From positions 1 to 55,701 of the forward strand of contig JAPTVL010000030.1 of NCBI GenBank assembly GCA_028065725.1: DNA of 55,701 nucleotides, given 5' to 3'. Both the position numbers and the translations under genes were made by a program. The stretch comes from Betaproteobacteria bacterium (GTDB taxonomy: Bacteria > Pseudomonadota > Gammaproteobacteria > Burkholderiales > Rhodocyclaceae). The notes beneath the pieces are model-generated. The model ran no database searches. It saw only the letters and a program-made list of their open reading frames with translations, and had not been told where the DNA came from. Positions 1 through 9,254 of the stretch are shown here, piece by piece (position 1 is the stretch's first letter; every line of letters begins with the position of its first letter).

Positions 1-1
1 G

Positions 2-1186
2 ACGCCGGTGATGACGCTGTTCGGGCGACGAGGGCAGATTATCGGCTTCGACCTGTTCGACAACACGGGCGGTAATTTCAATTTTGCCGTTGCGGCGCTT
101 TCAGGTTCCGGCAAGTCGGTGTTCGTCAATGAAATGACTTATCGCTACCTCGGCGCCGGCGCGAAGGTCTGGATCATCGACGTTGGTCGCTCCTACAAGA
201 ACCTGTGCGAGTTGCTGGACGGCGAGTTCATCGAGTTTTCCGACGAGCGACAGAACACGATCTGCCTCAACCCGTTCTCCATGATCATCGATATCAACGC
301 CGACATGGAGATGGTTTTGCCGCTGCTGGCGCAGATGGCCAGTCCGCGCGAACCGCTCGACAACTACGGCTATACGGCGCTGGGTTCCGCCATCAAGCGC
401 GTCTGGGATGCCAAAGGGCGCTCGGCCACGATCACCGATATTTACGAGCTGCTCCAGACCGGTCGCCTTTCCAGCGAAGGCGAATACGAGCGGGATCTGA
501 GTCGTTTGGCGACGGCGCTGGAACCTTATACCCGCCACGGTGTGTATGCGAGTTACTTCGAGGGCGATGCCAACATTCAGTTCGACAAGGATTTCGTCGT
601 GCTCGAACTGGAGGAACTGAAGTCCAAGAAAGACCTGCAATCGGTGGTGATGCAACTCATCATGTACCGGATCACCCAGGAGATGTACCGCGACCGATCT
701 CGGCGCAAGCTGGTCATCATCGACGAAAGCTGGGATTTGATGGGCTCGGGGTCAAGCGGCAGCTTTATCGAGGCCGGCTATCGGCGCGCCCGCAAGTATG
801 GCGGAGCCTTCGGCACGATCACCCAGTCGGTCGACGACTACTACAAGAACGAAGCGACCAAGGCCGCCATTAACAATGCCGACTGGCTGTTTCTGCTGCG
901 CCAGAAAGCGGAGAACATCGAGCGGCTGGGCAAGGAAGGGAAGCTCTCCCTCGACGAGTGGCTGAAACGCCAGCTTGGCTCCGTCAGTACCGAGCATGGA
1001 AACTTCTCCGAAATCTACATTCATTCGCCGATGGGGTCCGGCCTTGGGCGTCTCCTGCTCGATCCCTTCTCAATGCTGGTTTATTCGACACGCGCTGAAG
1101 ATTACGAGGCGATCAAACGTCTGCGTGATCAAGGATTGTCCGTGACGGAGGCCATCGAACAACTGGTAGCCCAACGTGCAACCTGA
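2..1186 (+). CDS. traC: TraC, F-type T4SS ATPase (5' truncated by window)
   Basis: This is the C-terminal ~394 residues of the VirB4-class ATPase that powers pilus assembly and transfer at the inner membrane. The frame is open from base 2, so the real start lies before the window; the GTG at 8 and ATG at 11 are internal. A Walker A motif (GSGKS) is visible about 35 residues in, and a Walker B-like stretch (KLVIIDESWDLM) at about residues 235-246, followed by the TraC/VirB4-typical 'TITQSVDDYYKN' region. The stop overlaps the start region of the next gene, as expected for a tra operon. Family assignment is firm; the length before the window is unknown. Confidence 0.93.
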   Translation, partial: TPVMTLFGRRGQIIGFDLFDNTGGNFNFAVAALSGSGKSVFVNEMTYRYLGAGAKVWIIDVGRSYKNLCELLDGEFIEFSDERQNTICLNPFSMIIDINADMEMVLPLLAQMASPREPLDNYGYTALGSAIKRVWDAKGRSATITDIYELLQTGRLSSEGEYERDLSRLATALEPYTRHGVYASYFEGDANIQFDKDFVVLELEELKSKKDLQSVVMQLIMYRITQEMYRDRSRRKLVIIDESWDLMGSGSSGSFIEAGYRRARKYGGAFGTITQSVDDYYKNEATKAAINNADWLFLLRQKAENIERLGKEGKLSLDEWLKRQLGSVSTEHGNFSEIYIHSPMGSGLGRLLLDPFSMLVYSTRAEDYEAIKRLRDQGLSVTEAIEQLVAQRAT

Positions 1187-1592
1187 TCCAGTGAGCCATG
1201 TCGTGCCATCGATCAAGCCCTACGTACTGACCGGTATCGCCACCTTGCTGGCGGGGGCCATGCTTCTGGTCGTCTGGATGTATCGCCATCCGCCAGAGAT
1301 TCCCCGTTTTGGGCGAGTCGATATCGCTCGGCTGGTCGCACATCAACAGCAATCCATGGTGCAACGGATCAAGCCCGGGCTGGATGCTCAGGAGCAAGCA
1401 AAACTCTTCGAGGAGGCCAAGGCCTTCGGTGCCAGGCTCGATGCTGCCCTCGAACAGGTCAGCCGGGGATGTGCCTGTGCCTTGGTTAATACGGCGGCGC
1501 TGCTCAAGACTTCCGATACGCGGATTCCGGACCTAACCGAGCAGGTTGCGCAGGCGACTGGTCTTGTCCTGCCGGCGTCGACGACCAAGTGA
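1176..1592 (+). CDS. trbI: TrbI, F-type conjugation protein
   Basis: A protein of about 138 residues with one N-terminal membrane segment (TGIATLLAGAMLLVVWMY) and a helical periplasmic tail, the layout of F-type TrbI, which influences pilus extension and retraction. The GTG start at 1176 overlaps the end of traC. A second in-frame GTG at 1203 would remove nine residues and cannot be excluded. Its position directly after traC matches the F transfer operon (traC-trbI). The tail contains CACALVN, giving a CxC pair. The assignment rests on size, topology and position more than on sequence motifs. Confidence 0.7.
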   Translation: MQPDPVSHVVPSIKPYVLTGIATLLAGAMLLVVWMYRHPPEIPRFGRVDIARLVAHQQQSMVQRIKPGLDAQEQAKLFEEAKAFGARLDAALEQVSRGCACALVNTAALLKTSDTRIPDLTEQVAQATGLVLPASTTK

Positions 1593-1595
1593 TCC

Positions 1596-2390
1596 ATGCC
1601 GATGAGACGCTTGTTGGCGCTACTCGCCGTCCTGCTTTGCTCAAGTGCCCAGGCGCGCGAGGCGCTGGACTATCCGTCCTCCTGGCAGTGCGATGAAACC
1701 CGGTTCCACTGGTATTGCGATCTGGCGGAAGAGGAAACCGCCGAAGCCAGTCCAAAGAAGACTCCGGACCGTGCAGAGAGCGAAGGCGAACGAGCCGTCG
1801 ATGCGCTCAAGAAGCTGCGCGAGGAGGTCGAGCAGAAAAGGGCGATCGCCATCCTCAAGCCGACCCCGGAAAACCTGAAGACCTACATCGTTGCTCAGGA
1901 AGCCCTGATGGACCGGGCCTCGGTGTTTTCGGATGTATGGCGGCGAGTGGTCTGGGCCAATCCCGAAATCAACTATCAGCTGCGCAATCCGTCGAACAAC
2001 GCGGCCATCCAGGTGCGCGACAGTCAGCGCAACCGGCGCGAGACAGACACGCTGGCGGCGCTGGCGAAGGAATGGGGCTTGTTCTTCATCTTCCGCTCGG
2101 ATTGCCCTTACTGCCATCGCCTGGCGCCCACGCTCAAGCTGCTGTCCGAGCAATACGGCATCACCGTGTTTCCCGTTTCGCTCGATGGCGGCGGTCTTCC
2201 CGACTATCCAAGACCGGCCAAAGATAACGGGATGGCCGGTGCGTTGGGTGTATCGGTTGTGCCGCTGGTCGTGCTCGGCAATGTCAAGGATCGGCGTCTG
2301 CTGCCCATTGGCTCCGGCGTCCTCTCGGCGCAGGAAATCGTCGAGCGCATCTACATCCTGACCCAGACCAAACCAGGCGAACTTTACTGA
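1596..2390 (+). CDS. traF: TraF, thioredoxin-fold conjugal pilus assembly protein
   Basis: A 264-residue secreted protein with an N-terminal signal peptide (RRLLALLAVLLCSSAQA) and a C-terminal thioredoxin fold carrying a CPYC active site (FRSDCPYCHRLAP) and a cis-proline region (VSVVPLVVLG). F-type TraF/TrbB proteins act in the periplasm and help fold the disulfide-rich mating-pair proteins TraH, TraU and TraN. The start is ATG 1596, four bases after the trbI stop; ATG 1602 is an alternative. The F plasmid has both TraF (usually lacking the CxxC) and TrbB (with CxxC); this protein has TraF-like length plus an intact CxxC, so it may do both jobs. Confidence 0.88.
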   Translation: MPMRRLLALLAVLLCSSAQAREALDYPSSWQCDETRFHWYCDLAEEETAEASPKKTPDRAESEGERAVDALKKLREEVEQKRAIAILKPTPENLKTYIVAQEALMDRASVFSDVWRRVVWANPEINYQLRNPSNNAAIQVRDSQRNRRETDTLAALAKEWGLFFIFRSDCPYCHRLAPTLKLLSEQYGITVFPVSLDGGGLPDYPRPAKDNGMAGALGVSVVPLVVLGNVKDRRLLPIGSGVLSAQEIVERIYILTQTKPGELY

Positions 2391-2401
2391 TGGAGATCGG
2401 C

Positions 2402-3826
2402 ATGGCACTTTCATCACGGCGCTGTGCGCAACTTGTATCCTTCGCGTTTGCGCTGACCTGCATTCCTGCGCACGCCACCGTCAACCAGTCGATGCAGGAC
2501 TGGTTCAACGAGATCGGCGCCTACGGCAACGTCACCGGCCCCAATGCCTACCGCGGTCAGACCATGAACATGTACACCGGCGGCAGCCTGTACATGCGAA
2601 CGCCTGTCCGCAACTATCAACTGGCCAGCATCTCGCCGCCGTCCTTCAGCGCCGGATGCGGCGGCATTGATCTCTTCGCCGGGTCGTTTTCCTTCATCAA
2701 CAAGGAGCAGTTTGTCTCGCTGCTGCGGAACATCGGCAATAACGCTATTGGCGCCGCCTTCAACATGGCCCTGTGCTCGATGTCGCCCGACCTTTGCGAT
2801 TTGCTGAAGTACCTGCAGGACCAGGCCACCAAGATGAACAACCTGAACATCAATTCCTGCCAGGCGGCAGAGGGCATCGTCAGCGCGGTGGGCAGCATGG
2901 TCACTGATCGCGTCCAGGAAAAGGAAGGCAAGACGGCTGGAGCCAGTCTCAACATGTTCGGTGACGTCTTCGAGTCCTGGGATGAATGGAAGAAGAGTCG
3001 CACCACGGCGAAGAACATTCGCAATGCCGCAAAAGCCACCTCGCAGGGCGCGCGGGAAGTCTTCGATCCCGGCAACGTGGTCTGGCGCTCACTCAACCGC
3101 ATTACCGGCATCACCGATGAAACACGGGAATTGTTGATGAGTCTGACCGGCACCATCATCGTCACGCCACCAGGTGAAAACGCCGATGAAAAAGCCAGAT
3201 GGACCTACCTGCCAGGCGGCAAGCTGACGTTCCGCCAGTTTGTTGGCGACGGCTCGTCGGCCACCGTCAATCTCCCCGGCCTAAAATGTGGAACGGATCT
3301 GGCCGAATGCATGACGCCGAGCTTTTCGGAAACGGCATTCACGGTAGCGCCGTTTTCCCGTCAGGTCCGTACCCGGATTGCCACCATGCGCGACAAGATC
3401 GTCAATCGTGACACGGGCGGACAGTCCTCCATGGATGCTGCCCTGATTGGCAGTTCCTCGTTGCCGGTCTGGAAGATGCTCGCGGTATCCAGCAGTATCC
3501 CTGGCGGTGACCGCATCACTGAGGATTACGCGCAACTGATCGCCGTGGATGTCGCCTACGCGTACTTCACGAACCTTTCAAAGACTCTGCGCAATGCCTT
3601 ACAGAACGATGCCGGCAAAAGCGGACCGGATGCCGTGATGGCAGCAGAAAAAATCCTTGTTCGGTTGACCGAGGTGGAACAGGAAGCGCGGGACATGCTT
3701 CGTGCCGAATATCAGAAAGGGATGCAGGTCGCCGAACTCAGCCGTTCGCTGCAATTGATGCACCAGAGCCTCAATTCCGGGATGCCGACCAACATCTTCC
3801 AGTCGATGGCTGTCTTCAACCGGTAA
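2402..3826 (+). CDS. traH: TraH, conjugal pilus assembly protein
   Basis: A secreted protein of about 474 residues, close to the F TraH length, with a signal peptide ending near AHA and the TraH-like N-terminal pattern (MQDWFNEIGAYGNVTGPNAY, then GGSLYMRTP). TraH works at the outer face of the F-type channel in pilus extension and mating-pair stabilisation. ATG 2390 overlaps the traF stop as TGATG, but ATG 2402 has GGAG six bases upstream and gives a cleaner signal peptide, so I chose it. Several cysteines (SAGCGGIDL, MALCSMSPDLC, LKCGTDLAECMTP) would depend on TraF-type oxidation. Confidence 0.9.
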   Translation: MALSSRRCAQLVSFAFALTCIPAHATVNQSMQDWFNEIGAYGNVTGPNAYRGQTMNMYTGGSLYMRTPVRNYQLASISPPSFSAGCGGIDLFAGSFSFINKEQFVSLLRNIGNNAIGAAFNMALCSMSPDLCDLLKYLQDQATKMNNLNINSCQAAEGIVSAVGSMVTDRVQEKEGKTAGASLNMFGDVFESWDEWKKSRTTAKNIRNAAKATSQGAREVFDPGNVVWRSLNRITGITDETRELLMSLTGTIIVTPPGENADEKARWTYLPGGKLTFRQFVGDGSSATVNLPGLKCGTDLAECMTPSFSETAFTVAPFSRQVRTRIATMRDKIVNRDTGGQSSMDAALIGSSSLPVWKMLAVSSSIPGGDRITEDYAQLIAVDVAYAYFTNLSKTLRNALQNDAGKSGPDAVMAAEKILVRLTEVEQEARDMLRAEYQKGMQVAELSRSLQLMHQSLNSGMPTNIFQSMAVFNR

Positions 3827-3829
3827 GCC

Positions 3830-6652
3830 ATGTACGAGGTCTATGCCTATTGGAATGTCGTCGAGCTGGAGGCGATGTTCAATGCGGTTGCCTCGCTCAT
3901 GGGCAGTGGCGATTACCGTGGCCTGCTTCAAACCATTGCCATCGTCGGCATGATCGTCGTCGTTATCGCCACTTTGACCGGGAGGGAGCGGCTTGACGGC
4001 ATGTGGAAGTGGCTTTTCTTCCTCGCCATCTTCCAGTCGATGCTGCTGATTCCAAAAGTCACGGTCATGATCGTCGATCGGACGGGCAACGAACCGCCGC
4101 GGGCCGTGGCCAATGTGCCGATCGGTCTCGGGGCGTTCGCGCACACGATGAGCAAGGTGGGGGATTGGCTCACCGGTTCTTTCGAGACGGTTTTTTCGCT
4201 GCCTGACGATGTGAAGTTCCGCAGGAACGGGACGCTGTTTGGGCATCGCGTCCTTTCGGAACGGCAGGCGATCAAAAGCGGGAATCCGGTATTGACCGGC
4301 AATCTGCTGGAGTTCTACCGGGAGTGTGTTGCGCCCGACATTGCGACCGGCTATATCCGCATGAAGGAAGATATTCTCCAGGTCAATAACATCTGGGACA
4401 GCCTGAACGGCAAGACCAATCCGTCGAGGTTGGTGACGATCCGCGATCTCGCCGATCCGACGCTGATGAGCACCGTGGGATGTGATGCGGGCTATCAGTC
4501 GCTGACAACCCAGATCACCGCCGAGACGAGCCGGCAAGTGACATTACTTGGTTCCAGGCTCTATCCCCGCATGACGACCGCGGATGCCGGCGTCGCTATT
4601 GCAGGATCGCTGTCGACCTCGACCAACTATCTTCTCGGGATTTCGTCGTCGGCACAGGACACGGTGAAGCAGGCCATCGTCGCCAATTTTATGATCGATG
4701 CCCAGTACATGCTGCCGGCGCAACTGGGCGATGCGGCCAGCGCCCAGACCAATCTGGCGATGGCGCAATCGCTACGCTCGACCAGCGATTCCTACAAACT
4801 GATGGCGCGGGTCGCCGAGTCGACCATGCCGAAGGTGAGGAATGCCATCGAGATGGTGCAGTACGCTATCTTTCCGGTGTTCCTCTTGTTCGTGGTGTTG
4901 AGCGGTCACCAGGCAACCGGGGTCATCAAGTCCTATGCTGCGAGTCTCTTCTGGATACAACTTTGGGCACCGCTGTACGCCGTGATGAACTTCATCATCA
5001 CGATGTATTCGAGAAGCCAGTACATCAGCGGCAGCGCATCGAGTGGCCTGTCGATCGAACAGATGAGCTTCCTGAATACCGCGATTGTCAGCGACCAGGC
5101 CATTGCCGGCATGCTGGTCATCTCTATTCCCGCCATTGCCGCCGCTGTTGTGAAGGGCGGTGAGGTTGGCATGCAGGCGGTGGCCGGCCTGGTCGCGCCA
5201 CCGCGCGACCCCGAGAAGATAGCCAGCAGCCTGGCCATGGGCAACATGCAGATGGGCAATGCCTCGCTCAACAATGCCAGCCACGACACCATGAAGGGGC
5301 TGGCCGTCGACATGAACCCGAGCCTGCGCCAAGGGGCAACCCAGTATCAGGCTCGGGGTGGCTTCGATTACAGCCATTTCTCAGGCGGTGGTTTTGTGGT
5401 GAAACAGGCCAAGAGCGATGTGCGCGCCGACATGGCGCTCAACGATTCGCTCGGTGCTGCAGCCAAGGAGAACTATGAACGCTCGCAGCAGGCGTCGCAG
5501 CAGAGATCCTCGGAATACGCTGAAAGTGCTCTGGCGGCACTCAAGCAGGAAGCCGGATTCGAAAGATCACACGCGAAGGGCGCCAGTGACTCTACAGGCT
5601 ACCGGCACGGCATGGGGTCGAGCCGGAATCAGGAAGCGAATGACACCTTGCGTCAGGTCGATCAATGGGCCAGAAAACTCGGCGTCAGCGAAAAGGTGGC
5701 CATGGAACTCATGGTCGGCGCATCGATGGGCATGAGTACGCCCAAGCTGCTCGAGATTACCGGCCTGCGCGGCGGCGTCGAAATGTCGGCCAAGATGCGT
5801 AACTCGGCCGACTCGATGCGCTCCCTGGAGGAAATGGTTCAGTTCGCCCGTGAGTCGAGTTTTGGCAAGAAAGTCGGCACCGTCATCGACAATGGCTGGG
5901 AGCGAAACTATCGAACTTCCGACGAGGGAAAGACGTCGGGATCGGAAGGGCAGCGAGCGTCGCTGGATCGGGCACGGCAGTCCCGTGATGCGCTCAGTTC
6001 CTCGTTTCAGGAAACCGAGGGGCATCGCCAGATGTGGGAGCTGTCACATTCCGGGCAGCTTGGCTCCAACCTCCAGCTTCAGGATCACTTCATCAAGGAC
6101 TTCCTGCTGCCGAAGCTTGAATACAACTACGAGAAGTTCCAGGGCGTCATGGGCGATCCGCATCGCCTGCGACCCTACATCGAGGAATACACCACCCAGA
6201 ACTACGACCGGATGCTGGGAGAAATGGCGGGGCAAGTATCTGGCGCCGAGGCAGTGCGGGCGCGCCATGAGGCGAATCGCGCGGGAGTGCCGGACGGACA
6301 GACGGTCGAGGCAGCAGGCGCGGGTTATCTGGGACAGGTGAAGGGTGCCGCCAGACGCTCTGGCGTGTCTCCTCAGGCTACCCCGACGGATCAGGCCATG
6401 CATACGGCAATGCAGGAGTTCTCCCGAAACAGCTTCGAGGTTCGTGACCGGCAGGCTGGGGCGGGGCAAACCCATCAGGAAAACGCGACACCTTCGACGT
6501 TCCGGAAGCTCAAGCCGGTTTCATTGGCTGGCAAGGGGGCGGAAACAGTCGAGCAGGTGGGCGAATCGGCAAGTCGCGTGGCAGAAGGACTTTCTGGAAG
6601 CGATCCGGGCAAATACTTGACGGATACACTGGCTGGGAAGAAACGAGAATAG
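3830..6652 (+). CDS. traG: TraG, mating-pair stabilisation and entry-exclusion-type inner-membrane protein
   Basis: A 940-residue protein with the TraG_N architecture: hydrophobic segments at about residues 30-70 (TIAIVGMIVVVIATL, FFLAIFQSMLLI) and 340-450, then a long hydrophilic, Ser/Gln-rich C-terminal region. In F, the N-terminal part is needed for pilus synthesis and the periplasmic tail for mating-pair stabilisation and for recognising TraS. It starts three bases after traH and closes the traC-trbI-traF-traH-traG run. The length matches the family (about 900-1000 residues). No entry-exclusion partner (traS) is evident downstream. Confidence 0.9.
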   Translation: MYEVYAYWNVVELEAMFNAVASLMGSGDYRGLLQTIAIVGMIVVVIATLTGRERLDGMWKWLFFLAIFQSMLLIPKVTVMIVDRTGNEPPRAVANVPIGLGAFAHTMSKVGDWLTGSFETVFSLPDDVKFRRNGTLFGHRVLSERQAIKSGNPVLTGNLLEFYRECVAPDIATGYIRMKEDILQVNNIWDSLNGKTNPSRLVTIRDLADPTLMSTVGCDAGYQSLTTQITAETSRQVTLLGSRLYPRMTTADAGVAIAGSLSTSTNYLLGISSSAQDTVKQAIVANFMIDAQYMLPAQLGDAASAQTNLAMAQSLRSTSDSYKLMARVAESTMPKVRNAIEMVQYAIFPVFLLFVVLSGHQATGVIKSYAASLFWIQLWAPLYAVMNFIITMYSRSQYISGSASSGLSIEQMSFLNTAIVSDQAIAGMLVISIPAIAAAVVKGGEVGMQAVAGLVAPPRDPEKIASSLAMGNMQMGNASLNNASHDTMKGLAVDMNPSLRQGATQYQARGGFDYSHFSGGGFVVKQAKSDVRADMALNDSLGAAAKENYERSQQASQQRSSEYAESALAALKQEAGFERSHAKGASDSTGYRHGMGSSRNQEANDTLRQVDQWARKLGVSEKVAMELMVGASMGMSTPKLLEITGLRGGVEMSAKMRNSADSMRSLEEMVQFARESSFGKKVGTVIDNGWERNYRTSDEGKTSGSEGQRASLDRARQSRDALSSSFQETEGHRQMWELSHSGQLGSNLQLQDHFIKDFLLPKLEYNYEKFQGVMGDPHRLRPYIEEYTTQNYDRMLGEMAGQVSGAEAVRARHEANRAGVPDGQTVEAAGAGYLGQVKGAARRSGVSPQATPTDQAMHTAMQEFSRNSFEVRDRQAGAGQTHQENATPSTFRKLKPVSLAGKGAETVEQVGESASRVAEGLSGSDPGKYLTDTLAGKKRE

Positions 6653-6708
6653 TGACTCGCTTGGCTACAATGATTTGCTTTCTGCAGCCAATTAAATCAA
6701 TAACAGAG

Positions 6709-6800
6709 TCTAAAAATAGGTTTTTACGTACCATATTTATTCGTAGAGGACTAAAAATAGGCTTTTCATTGACATAGGCACATAATGTTCTAAAATTAGT
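6709..6800 (+). promoter_or_regulatory. Promoter and repeated operator-like boxes of the hipBA pair
   Basis: An unusually AT-rich 190-bp gap holds two near-identical 16-bp boxes, CTAAAAATAGGTTTTT at 6710-6725 and CTAAAAATAGGCTTTT at 6751-6766, spaced 41 bp start to start. A third partial copy (CTAAAATTAG) starts at 6790. Just downstream is a sigma-70-like pair, TTGACA at 6769-6774 and TAAAAT at 6791-6796, with a 16-bp spacer. HipB-type antitoxins repress their own operons at repeated sites; assigning these boxes to this HipB is inference. Confidence 0.55.
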
Positions 6801-6843
6801 CCAGAGTGATTATTAATAACTATTAATGGGCTATTATTAGACT

Positions 6844-7176
6844 ATGGATGTCTATCGAATGACCAATGATGAGGTGGCGCACACACTCGCCTCGGCGGTG
6901 AAAGCTTGGCGGATATCTCCCAATGGAGCAGGTTTGACCCAGGCAGACCTGGCGCACAAAAGCGGCATCGGCCTGACGCCGTTGAAACGGTTTGAAAAGA
7001 CTGGGGCGATCACACTGCGAAATCTCATTGCCATATTGCGGGCCATGGACTTGCTCGATGGCCTGACCGGATTGGTGCCCGATGCCGATAGCCCGAGCCC
7101 TCTGGATGTATTGGCTGAAGAGCAAAAAAAAGCAAAGCGGACCCGCAAGCGTGCGCCGCGCTCAAGCAAGGAATAA
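6844..7176 (+). CDS. hipB: HipB-like antitoxin, HTH (Xre) DNA-binding protein
   Basis: A 110-residue protein with an Xre-type helix-turn-helix at about residues 30-55 (LTQADLAHKSGIGLTPLKRFEKTG) and a basic, disordered-looking tail rich in Lys/Arg. It lies three bases upstream of a hipA homologue, the standard order in which HipB neutralises HipA and represses the operon. ATG 6844 is used; ATG 6859 is a possible alternative because no strong ribosome-binding site precedes either. The AT-rich promoter region contrasts with the GC-rich tra genes, a sign that the cassette was acquired separately. Confidence 0.82.
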   Translation: MDVYRMTNDEVAHTLASAVKAWRISPNGAGLTQADLAHKSGIGLTPLKRFEKTGAITLRNLIAILRAMDLLDGLTGLVPDADSPSPLDVLAEEQKKAKRTRKRAPRSSKE

Positions 7177-7179
7177 GCG

Positions 7180-8460
7180 ATGGATGAGATCAAGGCCGTA
7201 CAGGTCAATATCTGGGGACAGTTCGTGGGGGCTGTGGCACCTCTAAAGAACAAGCCGGGGTTCTACGAATTCAGCTATTCCCCCGAGTTCGAAAAAGGGC
7301 GCCTCGAACTGTCGCCCATCCTCATGAAACTGAAGTCGAAGCGCCGTTTCAGCTTTCCCTCGCTGTCGCAGGAGACGTATTACGGTCTCCCCGGACTGTT
7401 GGCCGATGCATTGCCGGACAAGTTTGGCAACGCGCTCATCGATGAATATCTGTCGCGTCGCGGGGTGCTATCCAAGGATGTCACTACCCTGCAGCGCCTG
7501 CTGTACGTGGGGCGGCGAAGCATGGGAGCACTGGAGTTCGAACCGGCCGAGACTCAGGTCAGGGGAGACGCAGCCAGCTTGCCGCTGGATATGGCGCATC
7601 TGGTTGAGGATGCGCGCCGTGCGCTGAAAGGCGAGTTCTCCAAGATCGCCCAGGACATGATCGACATCGGTAGTTCGGCTGGTGGCGCTCGGGCGAAGGC
7701 GGTGATCGGCTGGAACCCGCAGACCAATCAGGTCGTCTCGGGCCAGTTCGACGTGCCGGAAGGCTTTGAACACTGGCTGCTCAAGTTCGATGTCGGCGCG
7801 GATGGGGAACTGGGAACGACAGCGGGTTTTGGCCGGATCGAGTACGCCCATGCGCTGATGGCCGAGGCTGCGGGCATCGACATGAGTCCCTGCCGCTTGC
7901 TGGAAGAGGGCGGGCGAGCGCATTTCATGACCCAGCGCTTCGATCGGAAAGGCAATGACAAGCTGCACACCCAGTCCCTCTGTGCGCTCATGCACCTCGA
8001 TTTCAACATTCCCTATGTGCATGGCTACGATCAGTACATGCGAACCGTGCTGAGCCTGAAGCTTGGTGCCGACGCCATCGAACAGGCCTGGGCGAGATGC
8101 GCGTTCAATGTCGCGGCGGTGAACTGCGACGATCACACCAAGAATCTCGGATTTTTGATGGACAAGTCGGGCCAATGGACGCTTGCACCTGCCTATGACA
8201 ACTGTTTTTCGCACAACCCCGGCGAAGGCAAATGGACGCGAATGCACCAGATGCAAATCAATGGCAAAAAATGGGATATCAGTGCGGAAGACCTGCTCAA
8301 CTTTGCGAAGGCCTACGACGTCCGCCGCCCTCGCGAACGCATGCAACAGATCGTCGATGCCGTTGCTCGCTGGCCGGAATTCGCAAGAAAAGCCGGTGTG
8401 TCAGATGAGGAAATCAGCAGGATCGGCGGATTTCATCCGGCCTGGGTGAGGGCGACCTGA
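7180..8460 (+). CDS. hipA: HipA-like serine/threonine kinase toxin
   Basis: A 426-residue HipA-family kinase. Visible landmarks are the glycine-rich ATP loop (GSSAGGARAKAV, about residues 164-175), the catalytic loop (NVAAVNCDDHTKNLGF, about 309-324) with its Asp and Asn, and the metal-binding region (LAPAYDN). HipA toxins phosphorylate glutamyl-tRNA synthetase and slow growth; on plasmids the pair stabilises the element. AAGGA precedes ATG 7180 at normal spacing. The length is close to E. coli HipA (440 residues) and no key motif is missing, so the toxin is probably functional. The actual substrate is not deducible. Confidence 0.9.
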   Translation: MDEIKAVQVNIWGQFVGAVAPLKNKPGFYEFSYSPEFEKGRLELSPILMKLKSKRRFSFPSLSQETYYGLPGLLADALPDKFGNALIDEYLSRRGVLSKDVTTLQRLLYVGRRSMGALEFEPAETQVRGDAASLPLDMAHLVEDARRALKGEFSKIAQDMIDIGSSAGGARAKAVIGWNPQTNQVVSGQFDVPEGFEHWLLKFDVGADGELGTTAGFGRIEYAHALMAEAAGIDMSPCRLLEEGGRAHFMTQRFDRKGNDKLHTQSLCALMHLDFNIPYVHGYDQYMRTVLSLKLGADAIEQAWARCAFNVAAVNCDDHTKNLGFLMDKSGQWTLAPAYDNCFSHNPGEGKWTRMHQMQINGKKWDISAEDLLNFAKAYDVRRPRERMQQIVDAVARWPEFARKAGVSDEEISRIGGFHPAWVRAT

Positions 8461-8569
8461 CGAGTGGTGGGTGCGCATAACAATGCGTCCGGCTCAAGTC
8501 CTCGTCTGGCGGGTTGAATATCTTGTCGGCGTTGGGATGGCCGTGCAGAAAAATCGCGTCTTTAGGCAT
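8409..8569 (-). pseudogene. Truncated start of an AbiEii-type nucleotidyltransferase toxin
   Basis: ATG 8569 overlaps the end of the upstream AbiEi-like gene by eight bases. The first residues, MPKDAIFLHGHPNADKIF, resemble the opening of AbiEii-family toxins (often MxxxAFLHGHPxF). The frame then leaves the family pattern, runs antisense into the 3' end of hipA and stops near 8409, about 53 codons in all, against roughly 250-300 for an intact toxin. I read it as a 5' stub left when the toxin gene was cut away, perhaps when hipBA was joined. The family call rests on about 16 residues. Confidence 0.5.
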
Positions 8570-9173
8570 GGACGCCCGACTTCAACTGCCGAAAAATACG
8601 TCGTGTCCTGGCCGATCCGTAATCGGCAAGCATCTTCTCGAGACGTCCCTCGTCGAAGGTGTCGAGCTTGCGTCGCACATTGGACAACACAGTTTCCGGA
8701 TCTTCGGCTAGGTCGGTCAGGTTGTTCAGCATATCGACCAGTAGATATTCGCGATTGACCTGCTTGCGCGAAGGAAAGCGAGGTTTGTCGCGAAAGTCGA
8801 ATTCAAACCCGGCCAGGGCGAACTTGCCGTGGCGTTTGTGGTTGTAGACGACGGTCTTGCTGTAAAGCTGCGTGGTACCCAGGCCCAAGGCGTTATAGCA
8901 ACTCGGGTTGAACATCAGGAAATGACGGTCATCGAGAAACTTTTCGACGAGCGCTTCCTCGCTTGGCGGTGCATCGCCAAACGGAGTTCTTCGGGGGACG
9001 TAATAAAGCCCCTGAGCAGCCTTTCGCACGGTTCCGGCCTTCACTGCCAGACCGAGTTCCCGATCAACGCTGGGCAACTCATCGGCTAGGTCTTTACGTC
9101 GAAAAACCTTGCCGGCTAGTTGCTTCCATCGCCGGTCGAGTGTGGCATTCACAGTGTTTTTTCGGTGCGACAT
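8562..9173 (-). CDS. AbiEi-like antitoxin / transcriptional regulator, orphan
   Basis: A 203-residue protein with an N-terminal winged-helix-like region (GKVFRRKDLADEL, then GTVRKAAQGLYYVPR) and a C-terminal part (FNPSCYNALGLG, then TVVYNHKRHGKFALAG) typical of AbiEi-type type IV antitoxins. Such proteins repress their operon and counteract a nucleotidyltransferase toxin without direct contact. Only a stub of the toxin follows, so the antitoxin is an orphan here. It is transcribed convergently with hipA. A plain regulatory role or anti-addiction function is possible. Confidence 0.65.
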   Translation of the reverse strand: MSHRKNTVNATLDRRWKQLAGKVFRRKDLADELPSVDRELGLAVKAGTVRKAAQGLYYVPRRTPFGDAPPSEEALVEKFLDDRHFLMFNPSCYNALGLGTTQLYSKTVVYNHKRHGKFALAGFEFDFRDKPRFPSRKQVNREYLLVDMLNNLTDLAEDPETVLSNVRRKLDTFDEGRLEKMLADYGSARTRRIFRQLKSGVHA

Positions 9174-9254
9174 GTCTCAAAAACCTCACTGACATTTCAT
9201 GCAAATATGCCACAGCCTTCCGGTCAAGGGAAATCGACTCTTGAGCGTTGCGTT

